DNA of 64,000 nucleotides, from NCBI RefSeq assembly GCF_001676875.1, contig NZ_JYKA01000010.1, forward strand, positions 62,001-126,000, in the 5' to 3' direction. The notes below the pieces were generated by a model. The model was not told the DNA's origin, searched no databases, and saw only the letters and a list, made by a program, of their open reading frames with translations. This DNA is from Chromobacterium subtsugae (GTDB taxonomy: Bacteria; Pseudomonadota; Gammaproteobacteria; Burkholderiales; Chromobacteriaceae). The position numbers were made by a program, and so were the translations under genes. Positions within the stretch are counted from its first letter, which is position 1. Each line of letters starts with the position of its first letter. This document shows positions 9,581 through 18,881 of the stretch, in pieces.

Positions 9581-12500
9581 TCCCGTCGGCCCCCTTCATC
9601 CGCCGCCCGGTGGCCACCACGCTGCTGACGCTGGCCATCCTGCTGGCCGGCATGCTGGCCTTCAAGCTGTTGCCGGTGTCGCCGCTGCCGCAGGTGGACT
9701 TCCCCACCATCTCGGTGTCGGCCAAGCTGCCCGGCGCCAGCCCGGAAACCATGGCCGCCACGGTGGCCACGCCGCTGGAGCGCGCGCTGGGCCGCATCGC
9801 CGGCATCACCGAGATGACGTCGACCAGCTCGCTCGGCTCCAGCAACATCACGCTGCAGTTCGACCTGGACCGCGACATCAACGGCGCCGCGCGCGACGTG
9901 CAGGCGGCCATCAACGCCGCCCATTCGCTGCTGCCCACCGGCATGCCGTCCAATCCCACCTACCGCAAGGTGAACCCGGCCGACGCGCCCATCATGATCC
10001 TGGCGCTGACGTCGGATTCGCTGACTCGCGGCCAGATGTACGACGCCGCCGACTCCATCCTGGGCCAGAAGCTGTCGCAGGTAGACGGCATAGGCAACGT
10101 GGTGATCGGCGGCGGGGCGCAGCCGGCGGTGCGGGTGGAAATGAACCCGATGCAGCTGAACCACTACGGCATCGGCATGGAAACCGTGCGTGCCGCCATC
10201 ACCAGCACCAATGCCAATCGCCCCAAAGGCTTTCTCGAAAACGAGGACAAGCACTGGCAGGTGCAGGCCAACGACCAGGCCGGCAAGGCCAGCGACTACC
10301 TGCCGCTGATCGTCAGCTACAAAAACGGCAGCGCGGTGCGCATCTCCGACGTCGCCGATGTGAAGGACTCGGTGGTGGATCTGCGCAACGCTGGCATGCT
10401 GGCCAAGCAGCCGGCGGTGATGCTGATCCTGTTCCGCCAGCCCGGCGCCAACATCATCGACACCGTGGACCGGGTGAAGACGCTGCTGCCCAAGCTGCAG
10501 GCCTCCATCCCCGCCGCGATCAAGATCAACGAAGTAATGGACCGCACACCCACCATCCGCGCCTCACTCAGCGAAGTGGAGCGCTCGCTGGTGATCTCCA
10601 TCGGCCTGGTGATCCTGGTGGTGTTCCTGTTCCTGCGCAGCGGCCGCGCCACCGCCATCCCGGCCATCACCGTGCCGGTGTCGCTGGTCGGCACCTTCGC
10701 GGTGATGTACCTGGCCGGCTTCTCGCTGAACAACCTCAGCCTGATGGCGCTGACCATCGCCACCGGCTTCGTGGTGGATGACACCATCGTGGTGCTGGAA
10801 AACATCTCGCGCCACATCGAGGATGGCATGAAGCCGTTCCAGGCGGCGCTGCAAGGCGCGCGCGAGGTGGGCTTCACCGTGTTATCGATGAGCATCTCGC
10901 TGATCGCGGTGTTCATCCCCATTCTGCTGATGGGCGGCATCATCGGCCGGCTGTTCCGCGAATTCGCCGTCACGCTGTCGGTGGCCATCCTGGTGTCGCT
11001 GGTGGTGTCGCTGACCACCACGCCGATGCTGTGCGCACGCTGGCTGAAAAACCATGACGCCAGCCGCCCGCCCGGCCGCCTGTTCCAGTGGAGCGAGAAG
11101 GTGTTCGACGCCATGCTGGACGCCTACCGCCGCTCGCTGACCTGGGCGCTGCGCCACAGCCGGCTGATGATGGCCATTCTCGCCGCCACCATCGCGCTCA
11201 ACGTGTTTCTGTACGTGGTGATCGCCAAGGGCTTCTTCCCGCAGCAGGACACCGGCCGCCTCACCGGCATGATCAAGGCCGACCAGAGCATCTCCTTCCA
11301 GGCGATGCAGCTGAAGCTGCAGCGCTTCATCAACGTGGTCGGCGCCGATCCGGCGGTGGACAAGGTGGTGGGCTTCACCGGCGGCGGCCAGCGCAACGGC
11401 GCCAATATGTTCGTCAGCCTGAAGCCATTGTCCGAACGCAAGGAAAACGCCGACCAGGTGATCGCGCGGCTGCGCAAGAAGCTGGCCAAGGAGCCAGGCG
11501 CCCAGCTGTTCCTGCAATCGGTGCAGGATATCCGCATCGGCGGCCGCGCCAGCAACGCGCAGTACCAGTACACGCTGCAGGGCGACGACCTGAACGAGCT
11601 GCGCGAATGGACGCCCAAGGTGCAGCTGGCGATGAGCAAGATCCCCTTCCTCGCCGATCTGAACAGCGACCAGGAGGTCAAGGGCTTGCAAACCTCGCTG
11701 GTCTTCGACCGCGACGCGATGGCGCGGCTGGGGCTGACCCAGTCGCAGGTGGATTCGGTATTGAACGACGCCTTCGGCCAGCGCCAGGTGTCCACCATCT
11801 ACAACGCGCTGAACCAGTACCACGTGGTGCTGGAAGTGGCGCCGGAGTACTGGCAAAACCCGGAAGCGCTGCGCAACATCTACCTGCAGACGCCGGGCGG
11901 CCAGCCGACGCCGCTGTCGGCCTTCGCCAGCTGGAAACCGACCAACACCTCGCTGTCGGTCAACCACCAAAGCCAGTTCGCCGCCACCACCATCTCGTTC
12001 AACCTGCCGCCGGGCATCTCGCTGTCCGACGCCACCAAGGCGATAGACGCGGCGCTGGCCGACACCGGCCTGCCCAGCAGCATCCACGCCAGCTTCCAGG
12101 GCACGGCCAAGTCGTTCCAGGCCTCGCTGGACAGCCAGCCCATGCTGATCCTGGCCGCGCTGGTGGCGGTGTACATCGTGCTGGGCATGCTGTACGAGAG
12201 CGTGGTGCATCCGATCACCATCCTCTCCACCCTGCCCTCCGCCGGCGTCGGCGCGCTGCTGGCGCTGATGGCCACCGGCGGCGAATTCAACATCATCGCG
12301 CTGATCGGCATTCTGCTGTTGATCGGCATCGTCAAGAAAAACGCCATCATGATGATAGACTTCGCGCTCTCCGCCGAGCGCGAGCACAAGCTGCCGCCGG
12401 AGGAAGCCATTCTGCAAGCCTGCCTGCTGCGCTTCCGCCCCATCATGATGACCACGCTGGCGGCGCTGTTCGGCGCGCTGCCGCTGGCGCTGGGCCGCGG

Positions 12501-12681
12501 CGACGGCGCCGAGATGCGCACGCCGCTGGGCATCTCCATCGTCGGCGGCCTGCTGCTCAGCCAGCTCTTGACGCTGTACACCACCCCCATCGTTTACCTG
12601 TACCTGGACCGCTTCCGCCTGTGGTGCCTGAAATGGCGCGGCAGCCTCGGCAACGCGCTGGCCGGCGGCGGCAAGGAATGA
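9577..12681 (+). CDS. mdtC: RND multidrug transporter subunit (MdtC/MuxC-like)
   Basis: The 1034-residue product is the second RND pump of the operon and a diverged paralogue of the preceding subunit. Landmarks occur in the same places: [12 protein letters not shown] at the N-terminus, [12 protein letters not shown] for the proton-relay aspartates, and [18 protein letters not shown] for the relay lysine. The presence of two consecutive RND genes is diagnostic of MdtABC/MuxABC systems. In the E. coli complex only one subunit does most of the proton translocation, but both copies here keep the relay residues. Stop and next start are separated by 5 bp. Confidence 0.94.
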   Translation: MIPSAPFIRRPVATTLLTLAILLAGMLAFKLLPVSPLPQVDFPTISVSAKLPGASPETMAATVATPLERALGRIAGITEMTSTSSLGSSNITLQFDLDRDINGAARDVQAAINAAHSLLPTGMPSNPTYRKVNPADAPIMILALTSDSLTRGQMYDAADSILGQKLSQVDGIGNVVIGGGAQPAVRVEMNPMQLNHYGIGMETVRAAITSTNANRPKGFLENEDKHWQVQANDQAGKASDYLPLIVSYKNGSAVRISDVADVKDSVVDLRNAGMLAKQPAVMLILFRQPGANIIDTVDRVKTLLPKLQASIPAAIKINEVMDRTPTIRASLSEVERSLVISIGLVILVVFLFLRSGRATAIPAITVPVSLVGTFAVMYLAGFSLNNLSLMALTIATGFVVDDTIVVLENISRHIEDGMKPFQAALQGAREVGFTVLSMSISLIAVFIPILLMGGIIGRLFREFAVTLSVAILVSLVVSLTTTPMLCARWLKNHDASRPPGRLFQWSEKVFDAMLDAYRRSLTWALRHSRLMMAILAATIALNVFLYVVIAKGFFPQQDTGRLTGMIKADQSISFQAMQLKLQRFINVVGADPAVDKVVGFTGGGQRNGANMFVSLKPLSERKENADQVIARLRKKLAKEPGAQLFLQSVQDIRIGGRASNAQYQYTLQGDDLNELREWTPKVQLAMSKIPFLADLNSDQEVKGLQTSLVFDRDAMARLGLTQSQVDSVLNDAFGQRQVSTIYNALNQYHVVLEVAPEYWQNPEALRNIYLQTPGGQPTPLSAFASWKPTNTSLSVNHQSQFAATTISFNLPPGISLSDATKAIDAALADTGLPSSIHASFQGTAKSFQASLDSQPMLILAALVAVYIVLGMLYESVVHPITILSTLPSAGVGALLALMATGGEFNIIALIGILLLIGIVKKNAIMMIDFALSAEREHKLPPEEAILQACLLRFRPIMMTTLAALFGALPLALGRGDGAEMRTPLGISIVGGLLLSQLLTLYTTPIVYLYLDRFRLWCLKWRGSLGNALAGGGKE

Positions 12682-12686
12682 TAGCC

Positions 12687-14078
12687 ATGACGAAAACAAC
12701 AATATCGATTCAACGCGCGCTGTGCGCCGCGCTGTGCGCCGCCGCGCTGGCCGGCTGCGCCGTCGGCCCCGACTACGCCAAACCCAAGCTGGACATCCCG
12801 GCCAGCTTCAAGGAGGACGGCCGCTGGAAAACCGCCGAACCGCAGGACGCGATGCCGCGCGGCGACTGGTGGTCGGTATTCCATGACCAGACGCTCAACG
12901 GCCTGATGGACACGCTGAACCGGCAAAGCCCGACCATCGCCCAGGCCGAGGCCCAATACCGCGAGGCCCAGGCGCAACTGCGCCAGGCTCAGGCGGGCCT
13001 GTTCCCGTCCCTGTCGGCCAACGCCGCCAAAACCCGCGGCGTCTCCACGCCGGGCGGCGGCGCCGCCACCGCCTACAACCTGGGCCTGTCGGCCAGCTGG
13101 GAAGTGGACCTGTGGGGCGCGGTGCGGCGCGAAGTGGAAGCCGGCAAGGCCAAGCAGCAGGCCTCCGAGGCCCAACTGGCGGCCATCCGCCTCAGCAGCC
13201 AGGCGCAGCTCGCCACCGCCTACCTGCAGCTGGCGGTGGCCGACGCCCAACTGGCCAATCTGCGCGCCAGCGAAAAACTGCTGGCCGACACCTTGCAGCT
13301 GACGCGCAACCAGTACGCCGCAGGCATCGTCGGCGACGACGCGGTAGCCTCGGCGGAAAGCCAATGGAAAACCTCGCAGGCCGCGACGGTGGACAAGCAG
13401 CTCACCCGCGCGCAGCTGGAGCACGCCATCGCCGCACAACTGGGCCAGGCGCCGGCCAGCTTCGCGCTGCCGCCGGCCGCCCAGGCGCCCTACCTGCCGC
13501 AGATCCCGGCCGGCCTGCCGTCCACTCTGCTGGAGCGCCGGCCCGACATCGCCGCCGCCGAGCGCAATATGGCCGCCGCCAACGCCCAGATCGGCATCGC
13601 CAAAGCCGCCTTCTTCCCCACCCTGTCGCTGGGCGCCAGCGGCGGCTACCGCGGCTCCAGCTTCGCCGACTGGGTCAGCCTGCCCAACCGCATCTGGTCG
13701 GTCGGCCCCTCTCTGGCGCTGACCCTGTTCGACTCCGGCCTGCGCAGCGCGCAAACCGACCAGGCGGTGGCCAGCTACGACGCCAGCGTGGCCAGCTACC
13801 GCCAGACCGTGCTGTCCGCGCTGCAAGGCGTGGAGGACAATCTGTCCGCCCAGAGCTTGCTGGAGCAGGAAGCCGGCATGCAAAGCGCGGCGCTGGCCGC
13901 GGCCAAGCGGGCGGAAGCGATCAGCCTGAATCAGTACCAGGCCGGCACCGTGGCCTATCTGAACGTGCTGTCGGCGCAAAACACCCGCATCAACGCCGAA
14001 AACAATCTGTGGAGCGTGAAAAACCGGCAATACGCCAGCAGCGTGGCCTTGATCGCCGCGCTGGGCGGCAGTTGGTAA
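12687..14078 (+). CDS. Outer-membrane efflux lipoprotein (NodT/OpmB family)
   Basis: This 463-residue TolC-like outer-membrane factor has a lipoprotein signal: a hydrophobic stretch ends in the lipobox LAGC with Cys24. Two repeated OEP domains follow. The family start GPDYAKPKLDIPASF and the repeat motif ERRPDIAAAERNMAAANAQIGIAKAAFFP are clear. The ATG at 12687 has AAGGA about 10 bp upstream. An overlapping ATG at 12678 is possible but too close to that site. Including the channel gene in the pump operon is the MuxABC-OpmB arrangement of Pseudomonas rather than the E. coli MdtABC arrangement, which borrows TolC. Confidence 0.92.
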   Translation: MTKTTISIQRALCAALCAAALAGCAVGPDYAKPKLDIPASFKEDGRWKTAEPQDAMPRGDWWSVFHDQTLNGLMDTLNRQSPTIAQAEAQYREAQAQLRQAQAGLFPSLSANAAKTRGVSTPGGGAATAYNLGLSASWEVDLWGAVRREVEAGKAKQQASEAQLAAIRLSSQAQLATAYLQLAVADAQLANLRASEKLLADTLQLTRNQYAAGIVGDDAVASAESQWKTSQAATVDKQLTRAQLEHAIAAQLGQAPASFALPPAAQAPYLPQIPAGLPSTLLERRPDIAAAERNMAAANAQIGIAKAAFFPTLSLGASGGYRGSSFADWVSLPNRIWSVGPSLALTLFDSGLRSAQTDQAVASYDASVASYRQTVLSALQGVEDNLSAQSLLEQEAGMQSAALAAAKRAEAISLNQYQAGTVAYLNVLSAQNTRINAENNLWSVKNRQYASSVALIAALGGSW

Positions 14079-14097
14079 GCCCCGCCGCGCTCACACG

Positions 14098-14128
14098 AAA
14101 AAAACCGGGCCTGCGCCCGGTTTTTTCA
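14098..14128. terminator. Bidirectional terminator between the RND operon and the GH18 gene
   Basis: AAAACCGGGC-ctgc-GCCCGGTTTT is a strong stem with A and T runs on both sides. It can serve both converging transcription units. Confidence 0.9.
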
Positions 14129-14146
14129 TCCCCCTTAGCCTAAGCG

Positions 14147-15154
14147 CTACTGCGACAGGCCCTGCCTCACCGCCGCCCAGAAAGCGGCATTCTCCATGCC
14201 CAGCGCGTAGGTGGAAACGCCGCCCAAGCCGTAGGCGTTCACCAAGCCGGCCTTCAGCGCCACGCTGCGGGCATTTTCGGTCCAAACCGTGTGGCGGCTG
14301 CCGTCGGCCGCGGCATAACTGAAGGTCAGCGAGTTGCTGCCCGCGTCGTAACGCGGCTGCGCGCCGTAGCGGGCAATCAGCGCCTGCGTGTCCTTCCAGT
14401 ACAGCATGCCGCCGTCGCCAGCCCGCTTCCAGTCGTAGCCGTAGACTGGAATGCCGCTCAGTATCTTGGCGGCCGGCACCAGCGACGTCGCGTAGTCCAG
14501 GTCATCCTCCATCCAGCCGGAACCTGCCACCGGGCCCGGATCCCAGGCCGGAATCGCCTCGTCGTAAGTCATGATCTGCAGATAGTCGGCCGCCGCGCCC
14601 AATGCCTGCAGGTCGTAGCCGTAATTGGCCTGGTCGTCGTAATCCTTGGCGGAAAACGCCGGCACGCTGACGATCAGCTTCAAACCCTTGGCATGCAACG
14701 CGCGGCCCAGCGTTTGAATGAAGTGGCTGAAATGGTTGCGGTCGCCCTGCGCCACCGCCTCGAAATCGATATTGATGCCGGCAAAGCCGTTGGCCTGGGC
14801 AAACTTCACCAAGTTGGCCACCGACTGGTTCAGCGCGGTGGTGGACACCGCGTGGGCGATGTCCGGACTCCAGTCGCCATCGACATTGGAAACGCAGCCG
14901 TAAGCGGGGATTTTGCGGGACCGCAGAAAGGACAGCGCCTGGGTCGGCGGCGCCGCGCCGTTGCCGGAAATCGCGCCGTCGCTGGCGATATTGTAGAAGT
15001 CGACCGACACCGCGTTGAAATTCTCATAGTACCGGGTCAACGCCGCGTAATTGCCCGGATAGTCCGAGTAATACGCCAGCGCCACCGGAGCCGCCATGGC
15101 CGCCGCGGAAGAAAAAGCCAGGCCGGCCAGCAAGACTGCCATCTTTCGTTTCAT
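14147..15154 (-). CDS. Secreted glycosyl hydrolase family 18 protein
   Basis: The 335-residue product starts with a Sec signal peptide (MKRKMAVLLAGLAFSSAAAMAA, cleavage about residue 22) and continues as one GH18 TIM-barrel. The catalytic strand reads GINIDFEAV (about residues 127-135), with the expected acid Glu after Asp. This NIDFE form is typical of the YaaH/SleL-like branch acting on peptidoglycan or chitooligosaccharides, not of the large chitinases. Other barrel motifs are LKLIVSVPAFS and YLQIMTYDE. It has no chitin-binding or LysM domain. Exact substrate is unknown. It is monocistronic and converges on the RND operon. Confidence 0.85.
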   Translation of the reverse strand: MKRKMAVLLAGLAFSSAAAMAAPVALAYYSDYPGNYAALTRYYENFNAVSVDFYNIASDGAISGNGAAPPTQALSFLRSRKIPAYGCVSNVDGDWSPDIAHAVSTTALNQSVANLVKFAQANGFAGINIDFEAVAQGDRNHFSHFIQTLGRALHAKGLKLIVSVPAFSAKDYDDQANYGYDLQALGAAADYLQIMTYDEAIPAWDPGPVAGSGWMEDDLDYATSLVPAAKILSGIPVYGYDWKRAGDGGMLYWKDTQALIARYGAQPRYDAGSNSLTFSYAAADGSRHTVWTENARSVALKAGLVNAYGLGGVSTYALGMENAAFWAAVRQGLSQ

Positions 15155-15267
15155 GCACGCACCTTCTCATGATTGCGCCAGCGCGTCGCGCCAGGCTGAT
15201 TTGATACACTTGCCCGCATCCTATCGCCGCCGCTTTAAACTTTTTTGCGGCTTCCCGATTTAAACAC

Positions 15268-15277
15268 TAAGTACTTA
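15268..15277. promoter_or_regulatory. Palindrome upstream of the MoxR gene
   Basis: The perfect palindrome TAAGTACTTA lies in an AT-rich patch of the 280-bp divergent intergenic region between the GH18 gene and the MoxR operon. It could be an operator, but no recognisable protein family site is matched. Confidence 0.25.
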
Positions 15278-15434
15278 TTAAAATCAAGAAAAGCCACCCC
15301 GTCTCCTTTGCGCGCATGCGACGCCATCCCTGCATCCCCGCAAAACACATTTGTTAACGATCAATTACAATGCATTAACATTTTGACGCAATGCGGAAAA
15401 TTTGGGATCATACCGCATTTTGAATGTCAACATC

Positions 15435-16550
15435 ATGAAATCTCCGTCGCAACAGGCCGCCACACAGGTGCGCGCCGGCATCCGCACCGCAACCCGTGGC
15501 CTGGTCGGCAGAGACCAGCTGGCCGAACTGATCATGCTGGCCGCAGTGGCGCAGGAACACCTGCTGGTGGTCGGCCCGCCGGGCACCGCCAAGAGCGCCG
15601 TGGTCCGCCGGGTGGCGCAAGGCATGGGCGGCCGCTATTTCGAGTACCTGTTGGGCCGCTTCACCGAGCCTTCCGAATTATTCGGCCCGGTAGATCTGCG
15701 CAAGCTGCGCGAAGGCACGGTGGAAACCGACACCGCCGGCATGCTGCCGGAAGCCGACGTGGTCTTCCTGGACGAGATCTTCCTCGGCTCCACCGCCATC
15801 CTCAACACCCTGCTGGGCGTATTGAACGAGCGCCGTTTCCGCCGCGGCCATACCCAGATGCGCTGCCCGCTGCGAGTGTGCGTCGGCGCCGCCAACGCGC
15901 TGCCAGACGACCCGGCGCTGGCCGCCTTCGGCGACCGCTTCCTGCTGCACACCTTCGTCGAGCCGGTGGCCGACCATCAGCTGGAAGACCTGCTGGCCGG
16001 CGGCTGGCAGGCTGAGGACGCCGCGCCGGAAAGCGCGATGCGTCTGGCCGACCTGGATACGCTGTGCGCGGCGGTCAAGGGCGTGCGGATGGATGCGGTC
16101 CGTCCCTTGCTGGCCGACGCCATCCGCCAGTTGCGCGGCGCCGGCATTTCGCTGTCCGACCGCCGCATCGTCAAATCGCAGCGTTTGATCGCCGCCGCCG
16201 CGGCGCTGGCCGGCCGCGACGAGGCCGGCGAAGCCGACCTGTGGCCGCTGCTGTACGTGCTGCCCACCCAGGAGGCCCAGCAAACCGCCCGCGAGACGCT
16301 GCGCGAGCGCCTGGCCGCCAGCGCCAATCCCACGCTGGCCAGCGCGGTGGAAACCGCCGCCGTGCAGCCGCTGTCGCGCGTCGCCCGCTTGCTGGAGTCG
16401 GCCGAGGCCTGCCTGGCCGACCCTGACGGCGGCGCCGCGGTCGAAGCCCTGCTGCGCGAGATAGACGCCAACTTCGACGCCGCCAGCCTGCCGGAAACGC
16501 TGGCCAACGCCAGACAGGAGCTGGCCGCGCGCCTGACGGTGGCCGCATGA
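15435..16550 (+). CDS. MoxR-type AAA+ ATPase of a bpX ternary system
   Basis: This AAA+ ATPase of the MoxR/RavA branch begins with the usual short helical lead, then carries Walker A GPPGTAKS (about residues 53-60), Walker B VVFLDE and the sensor/arginine region GAANALPDDPALAAFGDRF. The C-terminal 150 residues are a helical lid with extra alanine-rich helices. The ATG at 15435 is chosen; a TTG at 15402 in frame cannot be excluded, and neither has a strong ribosome site. Its stop overlaps the next start by 4 bp (ATGA). MoxR ATPases usually remodel a partner with a vWA domain, and the downstream genes encode the likely partners. Confidence 0.88.
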   Translation: MKSPSQQAATQVRAGIRTATRGLVGRDQLAELIMLAAVAQEHLLVVGPPGTAKSAVVRRVAQGMGGRYFEYLLGRFTEPSELFGPVDLRKLREGTVETDTAGMLPEADVVFLDEIFLGSTAILNTLLGVLNERRFRRGHTQMRCPLRVCVGAANALPDDPALAAFGDRFLLHTFVEPVADHQLEDLLAGGWQAEDAAPESAMRLADLDTLCAAVKGVRMDAVRPLLADAIRQLRGAGISLSDRRIVKSQRLIAAAAALAGRDEAGEADLWPLLYVLPTQEAQQTARETLRERLAASANPTLASAVETAAVQPLSRVARLLESAEACLADPDGGAAVEALLREIDANFDAASLPETLANARQELAARLTVAA

Positions 16551-16987
16551 GGCAGCCGGCCCTGCCCTGGCGCTGGCAGCCCGTGGCGAAAACATTGCCG
16601 CCCCAGGCCGCCGTCGCCTTCGACGCCGCCGCCCAACGCCTGCTGCTGCGCCTGGAGCGCATGTCGGACGAGCGGCGCGCGCCGCTGATGGCCACCGCTG
16701 GCCCCGGCCTGCTGGTGGTCATCGGCCCCGAACACGCGCTGCCCTGGGTGGATGGCGTGGAATACGCGCGCGCCGACGCCGACTTCAGCCGGCTATGGCT
16801 GCCGGCCCTGTGGCAGCCTGACGCGCCCAGCGAAGCGCTGGCGCAGGCGCTGCACCGCCGCAGCCCGCATTGGCCGCAATTGCTGTGGCGCGAGCCCGCC
16901 CGGCTGATTCCGCTGAATCGGCAGCTGCCGGTCAGCGCCGAGCTGCTGGCCGACATCCGCCGCCAATGGCGGCTCGCCCCCGCCTGA
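16547..16987 (+). CDS. Small bpX-type protein of the MoxR ternary system
   Basis: The 146-residue product has no signal or membrane segment and is rich in Trp, Leu and Arg. Motifs such as LPWVDGVEYARAD, LWLPALWQPDAPSEALAQAL and RLIPLNRQLPVSA recall the small 'bpX5' proteins of MoxR-vWA-beta-propeller ternary systems. That subfamily assignment is from memory and not certain. It is translated with the MoxR ATPase through a 4-bp overlap and lies 19 bp before the next gene. This places it as an obligate component, perhaps an adaptor between ATPase and propeller proteins. No catalytic residues are evident. Confidence 0.65.
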   Translation: MRQPALPWRWQPVAKTLPPQAAVAFDAAAQRLLLRLERMSDERRAPLMATAGPGLLVVIGPEHALPWVDGVEYARADADFSRLWLPALWQPDAPSEALAQALHRRSPHWPQLLWREPARLIPLNRQLPVSAELLADIRRQWRLAPA

Positions 16988-17006
16988 CCCCGACAGACTG
17001 ATCCAC

Positions 17007-18881
17007 ATGCAACTACCCGACGCGCTCAAACCCTGGCACGACTGCCTGAGCGGCTTTTCCGCCGAGCTCGCCCCCGAAGTGGGCGAACTGCTGCGCCGCC
17101 TCAGCCCGGCGCTGGGCCGCTTCCAGGCCGCCATCCGCGGCGATGACGAAGCGCCGCAAGGCGTGGACGCGCTCCAGCGCCGCGGCCCATACGAACGCCT
17201 GCTGGCTTCGGAATGGCTGCTGGCCGACGAATTGCCGGACGAATTCCTGCGCCGCGCCGCCGGCAACGAACTCCTGTTCCTCGCGCCCACCCCGCGCGAA
17301 AGCCGCGCCAGCAGCCGCATTCTGGCGCTGTTCCACTGCGGCAATCTGCAGCTTGGCGCCGCCCGGCTCGCCCACCTGGCGCTGTGCATCCTGCTGGAGC
17401 GCCGCGCCAGCGCCGCCGGCGGCGACTTCGCCTGGGGCAGCCTGCAAGCGCCCGGCGAGTGGCGCGAAGGCGCGCAAACCCACGCCTTGCGCCAATTGCT
17501 GGCGACCCGCAGCTACCGCAATTTCAACCAGGAATGCAGCCAGCAATGGCTGGCGGCACTGGACCAGCTGGAAACCCGCCCCGGAGAGTGCTGGCTGATA
17601 GGCTATCCGCTGCCGGACAAGGGGCTGGCCGCCTCCGCCTTCACCCATCAAGTCGACATCCGCCCCACGCTAGACGGCGACGCGCTCGACATCGTGGTGC
17701 GCGATCGCGCAGGCCAGCGCAAGCTGACCCTGCCGCTGCCGCCACAAGCCGCCGGCCGGGCGCTGCTGGCCGGCAATTTCGACACCCAGACCGAAGCCCG
17801 GCAACTGGCCGGCCGCTTCTCGCTGCGCCACGCCCCGCTGCTGTCGCCGGATGGCAGCCACGTCGCCGCCTTCCTGCTGGGAGAAAAAGAAACCCTGCTG
17901 CTGCATGTGCCGAAACCCGGCCGCTCGTCGCGGCAGAAGCCGCGCCGCGTGCAGTGGAGCAGCGCCGGCAGCGCGCTTGGCCTGGCCTTCACCCGCAAGA
18001 CCGTAGGCGCGGTCGCGCAACTGGGCGACACGCTGGCCTTCAGCCAGCTCCCCGGCCTGGGCAAAGTGCAGCTGCCGCCGCAGGACATGCTGCAACTGGC
18101 GCCCGGCGCCGCCCGCCTGCTGGATGCGGCCTGGCTGCAACACGACAACTGCGCCAGGCTTTACGCCCGCGACCGCGTCGGCAACCTGGTGTTCTGGGTG
18201 GCGCCCGGCAAACGCGGCGTGCACAGCGGCCCGGCGCCAGGCACCACCCATCTGCAGCTGCGCGAAGTGCTGGCAATGTGCCAGCAAGATGCGCGCACGC
18301 TGCTGTACGTTCGCCATCAAGCCGGCCAGCTGCGGCTGGGACGCCTCTGGGCGGAACCGCCCTCCGGCTCCACTCGTCCCGCTGCGGCGTCGAGTCGCCA
18401 GGGCCCTCTGGGGCCGCTGGACAATGAATGGACAGTGCCCGGCGCCTGCGCCGCCGACAGCGAAGCGCTGCTGGGCTTCGCTCAGCCCAATCTGTTCGCC
18501 TGCGCCGTCCGCCAGCCATCCGCCTTGGGCGAATGCTGGCGGCTGCACGCCGGCCGGCCCCATGCCGCCGCGGCCAGCATCGACTACCAACTGCCGCCCG
18601 GTTGGAGCGCGCTGGGCCTGGTGCCTCGCGCAGATGCGTCCACCGCCTTCCAGCTGGTGCTGTTCCATAAGGCGCAAAACCAATTGGGCCTGCTCTGCGA
18701 CGGGCGAATCCTCATCCTGTACCAGCCCATCCATCCCATCGCCAAAATCAGCTACGCGCCGGCCAGCGCCGCCATCGCACTGCTGACCGAGCAAAGAGAA
18801 TTGATCGTGTATTCCGTGACCGAACAATGCGTGGCCCTGCGCCTGCAAGGCCAGGCCGCGCCGGGAGAGCAGCATGACTGA
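17007..18881 (+). CDS. vWA-like/beta-propeller protein of the MoxR-bpX system
   Basis: This 624-residue protein appears to have two parts. Residues 1-210 form an alpha/beta region containing RRGPYERLLASEW, LPDEFLRRAAGNELLFL and ALFHCGNLQLGAARLAHLAL. I read this as a diverged vWA-like domain, since canonical DxSxS is not present. Residues 215-610 are beta-rich repeats with blade-like strands (for example LSPDGSHVAAFLLG, GALGLAFTRK-type segments), consistent with a beta-propeller. No signal peptide or membrane helix is seen, so it is probably cytoplasmic. Its end overlaps the next gene by 8 bp. It is a likely partner or substrate of the MoxR ATPase. Confidence 0.65.
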   Translation: MQLPDALKPWHDCLSGFSAELAPEVGELLRRLSPALGRFQAAIRGDDEAPQGVDALQRRGPYERLLASEWLLADELPDEFLRRAAGNELLFLAPTPRESRASSRILALFHCGNLQLGAARLAHLALCILLERRASAAGGDFAWGSLQAPGEWREGAQTHALRQLLATRSYRNFNQECSQQWLAALDQLETRPGECWLIGYPLPDKGLAASAFTHQVDIRPTLDGDALDIVVRDRAGQRKLTLPLPPQAAGRALLAGNFDTQTEARQLAGRFSLRHAPLLSPDGSHVAAFLLGEKETLLLHVPKPGRSSRQKPRRVQWSSAGSALGLAFTRKTVGAVAQLGDTLAFSQLPGLGKVQLPPQDMLQLAPGAARLLDAAWLQHDNCARLYARDRVGNLVFWVAPGKRGVHSGPAPGTTHLQLREVLAMCQQDARTLLYVRHQAGQLRLGRLWAEPPSGSTRPAAASSRQGPLGPLDNEWTVPGACAADSEALLGFAQPNLFACAVRQPSALGECWRLHAGRPHAAAASIDYQLPPGWSALGLVPRADASTAFQLVLFHKAQNQLGLLCDGRILILYQPIHPIAKISYAPASAAIALLTEQRELIVYSVTEQCVALRLQGQAAPGEQHD

